Of a stretch of 25,793 nt of DNA, positions 23,252 through 25,793 are shown piece after piece. Under the pieces are notes generated by a model, which was not told where the DNA came from, did not search any database, and worked only from the letters and a program-made list of their open reading frames with translations. The position numbers were made by a program, and so were the translations under genes. The stretch is from an uncultured Eggerthellaceae bacterium (GTDB taxonomy: Bacteria; Actinomycetota; Coriobacteriia; Coriobacteriales; Eggerthellaceae): the NCBI GenBank assembly GCA_910577495.1, contig CAJTML010000015.1:1-25793 (forward strand), given 5' to 3'. How positions within the stretch are numbered: the stretch's first letter is position 1; each line of letters begins with the position of its first letter.

Positions 23252-23512
23252 ATGAAGTTTTTAGGCATGGGCGTTCCGGAGTTGTTGATCATTTTGGCAG
23301 TTGCACTGCTCATCTTTGGACCGAAGAACCTTCCAAAACTCGGTGCTTCTTTGGGTAAAACCGTAAAGAGCCTGCGTGAGGGTCTGGGCGGAGATAAAGA
23401 GGAAGATGATGATGAGGAAATCATCATGGAAGAGGAGGAGTACGAAGAGGAAGAGGCTCCTGCTCCTACCAAGAAGCTTAAGGCTGCTAAGAAATCAACC
23501 GTACAAGCTTAG
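23252..23512 (+). CDS. tatA: Sec-independent protein translocase subunit TatA
   Basis: This 86-residue protein has the TatA/E architecture. A short N-terminus runs into one membrane helix (GVPELLIILAVALLIFGP, about 7-24), with the FG hinge followed by the amphipathic helix KNLPKLGASLGKTVKSLREGL. A strongly acidic run (EEDDDEE, EEEEYEEEE) and a Lys/Ala/Pro tail complete it. TatA oligomers form the pore for folded proteins with twin-arginine signals. TatB is possible, but the short length favours TatA. The ATG at 23252 has ACAGGAGG at 8 nt, and an earlier in-frame start at 23192 lacks one. No tatC is in the window. The gene stands alone, between a probable regulatory region and a strong terminator. 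Confidence 0.93.
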   Translation: MKFLGMGVPELLIILAVALLIFGPKNLPKLGASLGKTVKSLREGLGGDKEEDDDEEIIMEEEEYEEEEAPAPTKKLKAAKKSTVQA

Positions 23513-23554
23513 TTTCTCTCACGCATCTTATAAGACAATACGCGCTTGATGGTT

Positions 23555-23589
23555 ATCGGAAGTCGATGATTCGGCTTCCGATTTTTATT
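23555..23589 (+). terminator. Intrinsic terminator after tatA
   Basis: TCGGAAGTCG (23556-23565) pairs with CGGCTTCCGA (23572-23581) over 10 bp with one G-T wobble and a 6-nt loop, followed by TTTTTATT. This is the clearest free-standing terminator in the window and separates tatA from the regulator gene. Confidence 0.92.
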
Positions 23590-23689
23590 GCACCGCCTTT
23601 TTTGTGTGTTAGTGCAGATGCGCAGTCGAAAGCCTGATCAATCCACTATCATACTAAGGATGCAGCAGAGGTTGAGAGGGAGGAGTTTC

Positions 23690-25231
23690 GTGCAGAACGC
23701 AAGTCAATCACGTCACGCAAACTCTTCGCCGTATCCTCAGACTGCTCAAGCGCTCTATGGTAAGAGCATCGTAGGTTTTGCTTGTAATCAGGCATTTATG
23801 CTCTCGCTCATCTATTTGGGACAAAATTATGCTGTCGAGCTGAATGGTTTTTTCTTTGAGCGCATTGATCTGTTTGTGACGCTTGCGTGCATGCTCGTTG
23901 GGTTTGGATTTATTCGATCTGCGTCCGATAAAGCACGGCGCGCGTTATTCTCCTTTTCCCTTATGACTTGTTTCGCCATTCTTATGACGGTAGGCTCCTT
24001 CGTGCGATTTGTAGACCCTGCTAACCCGGTTGTCATTATTGTTGAGAGCGTGTTGGTGGGTGTCTCGGCTGGATGCATGCTTGCGTGTTGGGGTGGGGCG
24101 CTTGGCACCTTGCAGCTCAACGAGGCCATTCGTGCAATTTTTGCAGCGTTGTGTGTGGCAGCCGTTATATCGCTTGCGGTAGCAATCGTGCCGATTGATG
24201 GAGCGCAGCTACTCATTTATTTCATGCCGCTCATCAGCGTGATCATGCTTCGACCTTTTTGTGCACGCATGCGGCAAGGCGCCGAACAGGGAGCTGTAAC
24301 AGATGTTGCAGCTGAACAACAGGGCGAAGATGAGGTGTATCACAAGCTCACCATCGGAGACATTTTCGCCACCAAAGAACAGCGCAGCGAGGTGCATCGC
24401 CTCTCGCGCAAAGTGCTTGTTGGAACGGTACTGTTTGGCGTGGCTGCTGGATTCATGCAAACGTTTGACTCTATGCCGCAGGAATTCGCCACACCGTATT
24501 TTGCATCAAGCTTGATCTTGCTGATCCTCTTTACCATTGCGGCACTCCAGTTGGTACCGCGTGCTGGCGAACAGACGAGCAATCAAGCGCAGCAGGTCAG
24601 TGCGCTGTATCGCGTTGCGCTTCTGGTTATGATGGCAGGCTTTTTGTTCTTGCCGGTACTGGGATCATTTGGGGTCCCGGGTGAAGCCATTGTGCAGGCG
24701 GGGTATTTGGGTCTGGTAAGCGTGATGCTGTCGCTGTTTATGATGATTTCGAATATCACTAATCGCCACCCCGCAGTGATGTTTTCGCGTGGGTTGTTCG
24801 CCTTGTATTTAGGCGTCATGATTGGCATTTTGATTGGTAACGTCATTGAGTTTGTCACCATTTCCGGTGAGCTGCCCTATGTTTTGGCGGCCTGTTCGGG
24901 TTTGAGCGCGTTGTATGCGTATATGTTTCTTTTTACTGAGCAGGATTTTATCTCGCTGACGACTATCGTTGACGACGTGCGCCGCTTCGATGAAGTTTGC
25001 AGCGCTATTGCCACTAAAGCGGGACTTTCCAAACGCGAGGCAGAGCTGTTGCCACTGGCGCTGAAAGGGCGTACGGGTGAGCGCATTGCGCAGGAGCTTT
25101 ATATATCAAAGAGCACGGTTGAGACGCATTTGCGCCGCATTTATCAAAAGACGGGTGTCAAAAACCGACAGGAACTCATTGACTTGTCGGAGCGCTTTGA
25201 ACAGGGCGAAGGGGAGTTGCGAATCTCATGA
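23690..25231 (+). CDS. Membrane-bound LuxR-family transcriptional regulator
   Basis: This 513-residue protein has an N-terminal half that is transporter-like, with about twelve hydrophobic segments. The first contains FACNQAFMLSLIYLG and the last VLAACSGLSALYAYMFLF, with a cytoplasmic polar loop near residues 205-240. The C-terminus (about 445-505) is a LuxR/GerE helix-turn-helix: LSKREAELLPLALKGRTGERIAQEL, then KSTVETHLRRIYQKTGVKNRQELI. Such fusions are abundant in Eggerthellales, where most ligands are unknown. It probably senses a signal in or across the membrane and binds DNA while anchored. The start is GTG 23690, chosen because GGGAGGAG lies 4-6 nt before it; a TTG at 23588 lies next to the tatA terminator and is rejected. 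The stop overlaps murB by 4 nt. Confidence 0.92.
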   Translation: MQNASQSRHANSSPYPQTAQALYGKSIVGFACNQAFMLSLIYLGQNYAVELNGFFFERIDLFVTLACMLVGFGFIRSASDKARRALFSFSLMTCFAILMTVGSFVRFVDPANPVVIIVESVLVGVSAGCMLACWGGALGTLQLNEAIRAIFAALCVAAVISLAVAIVPIDGAQLLIYFMPLISVIMLRPFCARMRQGAEQGAVTDVAAEQQGEDEVYHKLTIGDIFATKEQRSEVHRLSRKVLVGTVLFGVAAGFMQTFDSMPQEFATPYFASSLILLILFTIAALQLVPRAGEQTSNQAQQVSALYRVALLVMMAGFLFLPVLGSFGVPGEAIVQAGYLGLVSVMLSLFMMISNITNRHPAVMFSRGLFALYLGVMIGILIGNVIEFVTISGELPYVLAACSGLSALYAYMFLFTEQDFISLTTIVDDVRRFDEVCSAIATKAGLSKREAELLPLALKGRTGERIAQELYISKSTVETHLRRIYQKTGVKNRQELIDLSERFEQGEGELRIS

Positions 25232-25793
25232 ACTACGATGCACTAGCCACTGAACTTGAGCAAGCGGTTGCCGGGTTACGCGTTCGCCGGCATATTCCTT
25301 TGGCCGAGCTGACGACGTTTCGTATTGGAGGGCCGGCAGAGATTGTCGTGGAGCCGCTCAATCAGGCACACGTGGTAGGTGTGGTGAGGTATTGCTTGGC
25401 TCATGATGTTGCCTATCGCGTGATTGGTTTAGGTTCTGATCTGCTGGTAGCTGATGACGGGATTGATGAGGTGCTCATTCGTCTGGCTGAGGGTTATTCG
25501 CGTATTGCGCTGCTTGAGGATCAGGGTGCACATGATGGCGAAGGCAGGTCGCATCAGGCGGTGTATGTGGAGGCAGGAGCTTCCAATGAGCTGGTTGCTG
25601 ATACGCTTGCCGCCTGGGGGCTTTCAGGTTATGAGTTTGCGTGTGGCATCCCGGGCACGATTGGTGGTGCGGCCATCATGAATGCTGGCGCCTATGACGG
25701 AGATTTCAGTAGCGTGGCGTATAAAGTGCGCTGTATTGACGGGTCGGGACACGTTGTTGAGGTTGACCGTGACCAGGCCGGATGGGCGTATCG
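25228..25793 (+). CDS. murB: UDP-N-acetylenolpyruvoylglucosamine reductase, 5' part
   Basis: The first 188 residues of MurB are present, and the gene runs off the window. MurB uses FAD and NADPH to reduce the enolpyruvyl group to the lactyl ether of UDP-MurNAc in peptidoglycan synthesis. Visible motifs are LAELTTFRIGGPAEIV at the start, the FAD-binding GLGSDLLVADDG (Asp where Asn is usual), YVEAGASNELVADTL, and CGIPGTIGGAAIMNAGAYDG, which surrounds the active site. The ATG overlaps the stop of the membrane LuxR gene as ATGA, with AAGGGGAG upstream, so its translation may be coupled to the regulator. That is an unusual partner for a cell wall enzyme. Confidence 0.95.
   Translation, partial: MNYDALATELEQAVAGLRVRRHIPLAELTTFRIGGPAEIVVEPLNQAHVVGVVRYCLAHDVAYRVIGLGSDLLVADDGIDEVLIRLAEGYSRIALLEDQGAHDGEGRSHQAVYVEAGASNELVADTLAAWGLSGYEFACGIPGTIGGAAIMNAGAYDGDFSSVAYKVRCIDGSGHVVEVDRDQAGWAY

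Noticed and set aside
23588..23689. TTG start of the LuxR regulator
   Set aside because: It lies against the tatA terminator, and GTG 23690 has a near-perfect ribosome site.
1..25793. Insertion sequences, prophage, CRISPR arrays, tRNA or rRNA genes
   Set aside because: I looked for transposase motifs, spaced repeats and tRNA-like cloverleaf sequences and saw none; the only recombinase is a housekeeping Xer protein.

Overview
The window reads as a gene-dense chromosomal segment of a bacterium with roughly balanced base composition. I see no mobile element, CRISPR array, tRNA or rRNA. The best taxonomic guess is an anaerobic actinobacterium of the class Coriobacteriia (Eggerthellales type, possibly Cryptobacterium-like). 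The main reason is the LuxR-type regulator whose N-terminal half is about twelve membrane segments, an architecture greatly expanded in that group. The oxygen-sensitive-looking dihydroxy-acid dehydratase and the mixed actinobacterial and Firmicutes-like gene orders also fit. This is an inference, not a database match.

Left block (1-5201): the end of thioredoxin and thioredoxin reductase (trxB), then prfA-prmC-punA. prfA and prmC are 1 nt apart, and PrmC methylates the GGQ glutamine of the release factor encoded by prfA. punA overlaps prmC by 14 nt. Facing them are a gamma-class carbonic anhydrase and a small single-membrane-span protein on the minus strand.

Branched-chain amino acid block (about 5397-14393): a promoter and a long leader with clear T-box (tRNA-sensing) landmarks and an intrinsic terminator, then ilvD-ilvB-ilvN-ilvC, which together convert pyruvate or 2-oxobutyrate precursors to the valine and isoleucine keto acids. 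serA (serine synthesis) follows, then leuA with its own extended -10 promoter and a folded leader. Two points stand out: the leader lacks a recognisable TGGN antiterminator bulge, and SerA has Arg where the family has its catalytic His.

Middle block (14393-17959): trmFO (tRNA T-loop U54 methylation) starts inside the leuA stop codon and is followed by a Xer tyrosine recombinase, a pairing also known from Bacillus. Then come a lipoprotein and an overlapping four-span membrane protein, both of unknown function.

Right block (17970-25793): a YgbA-type protein linked to nitric oxide stress lies divergent to uvrA, which has a LexA-like SOS box in its promoter. After uvrA come a GNAT acetyltransferase with a large hairpin in its leader, a membrane-anchored protein resembling the C-terminal half of a 5'-nucleotidase without its metal ligands, tatA with a textbook terminator, the membrane-bound LuxR regulator, and the start of murB, which overlaps the regulator by 4 nt.
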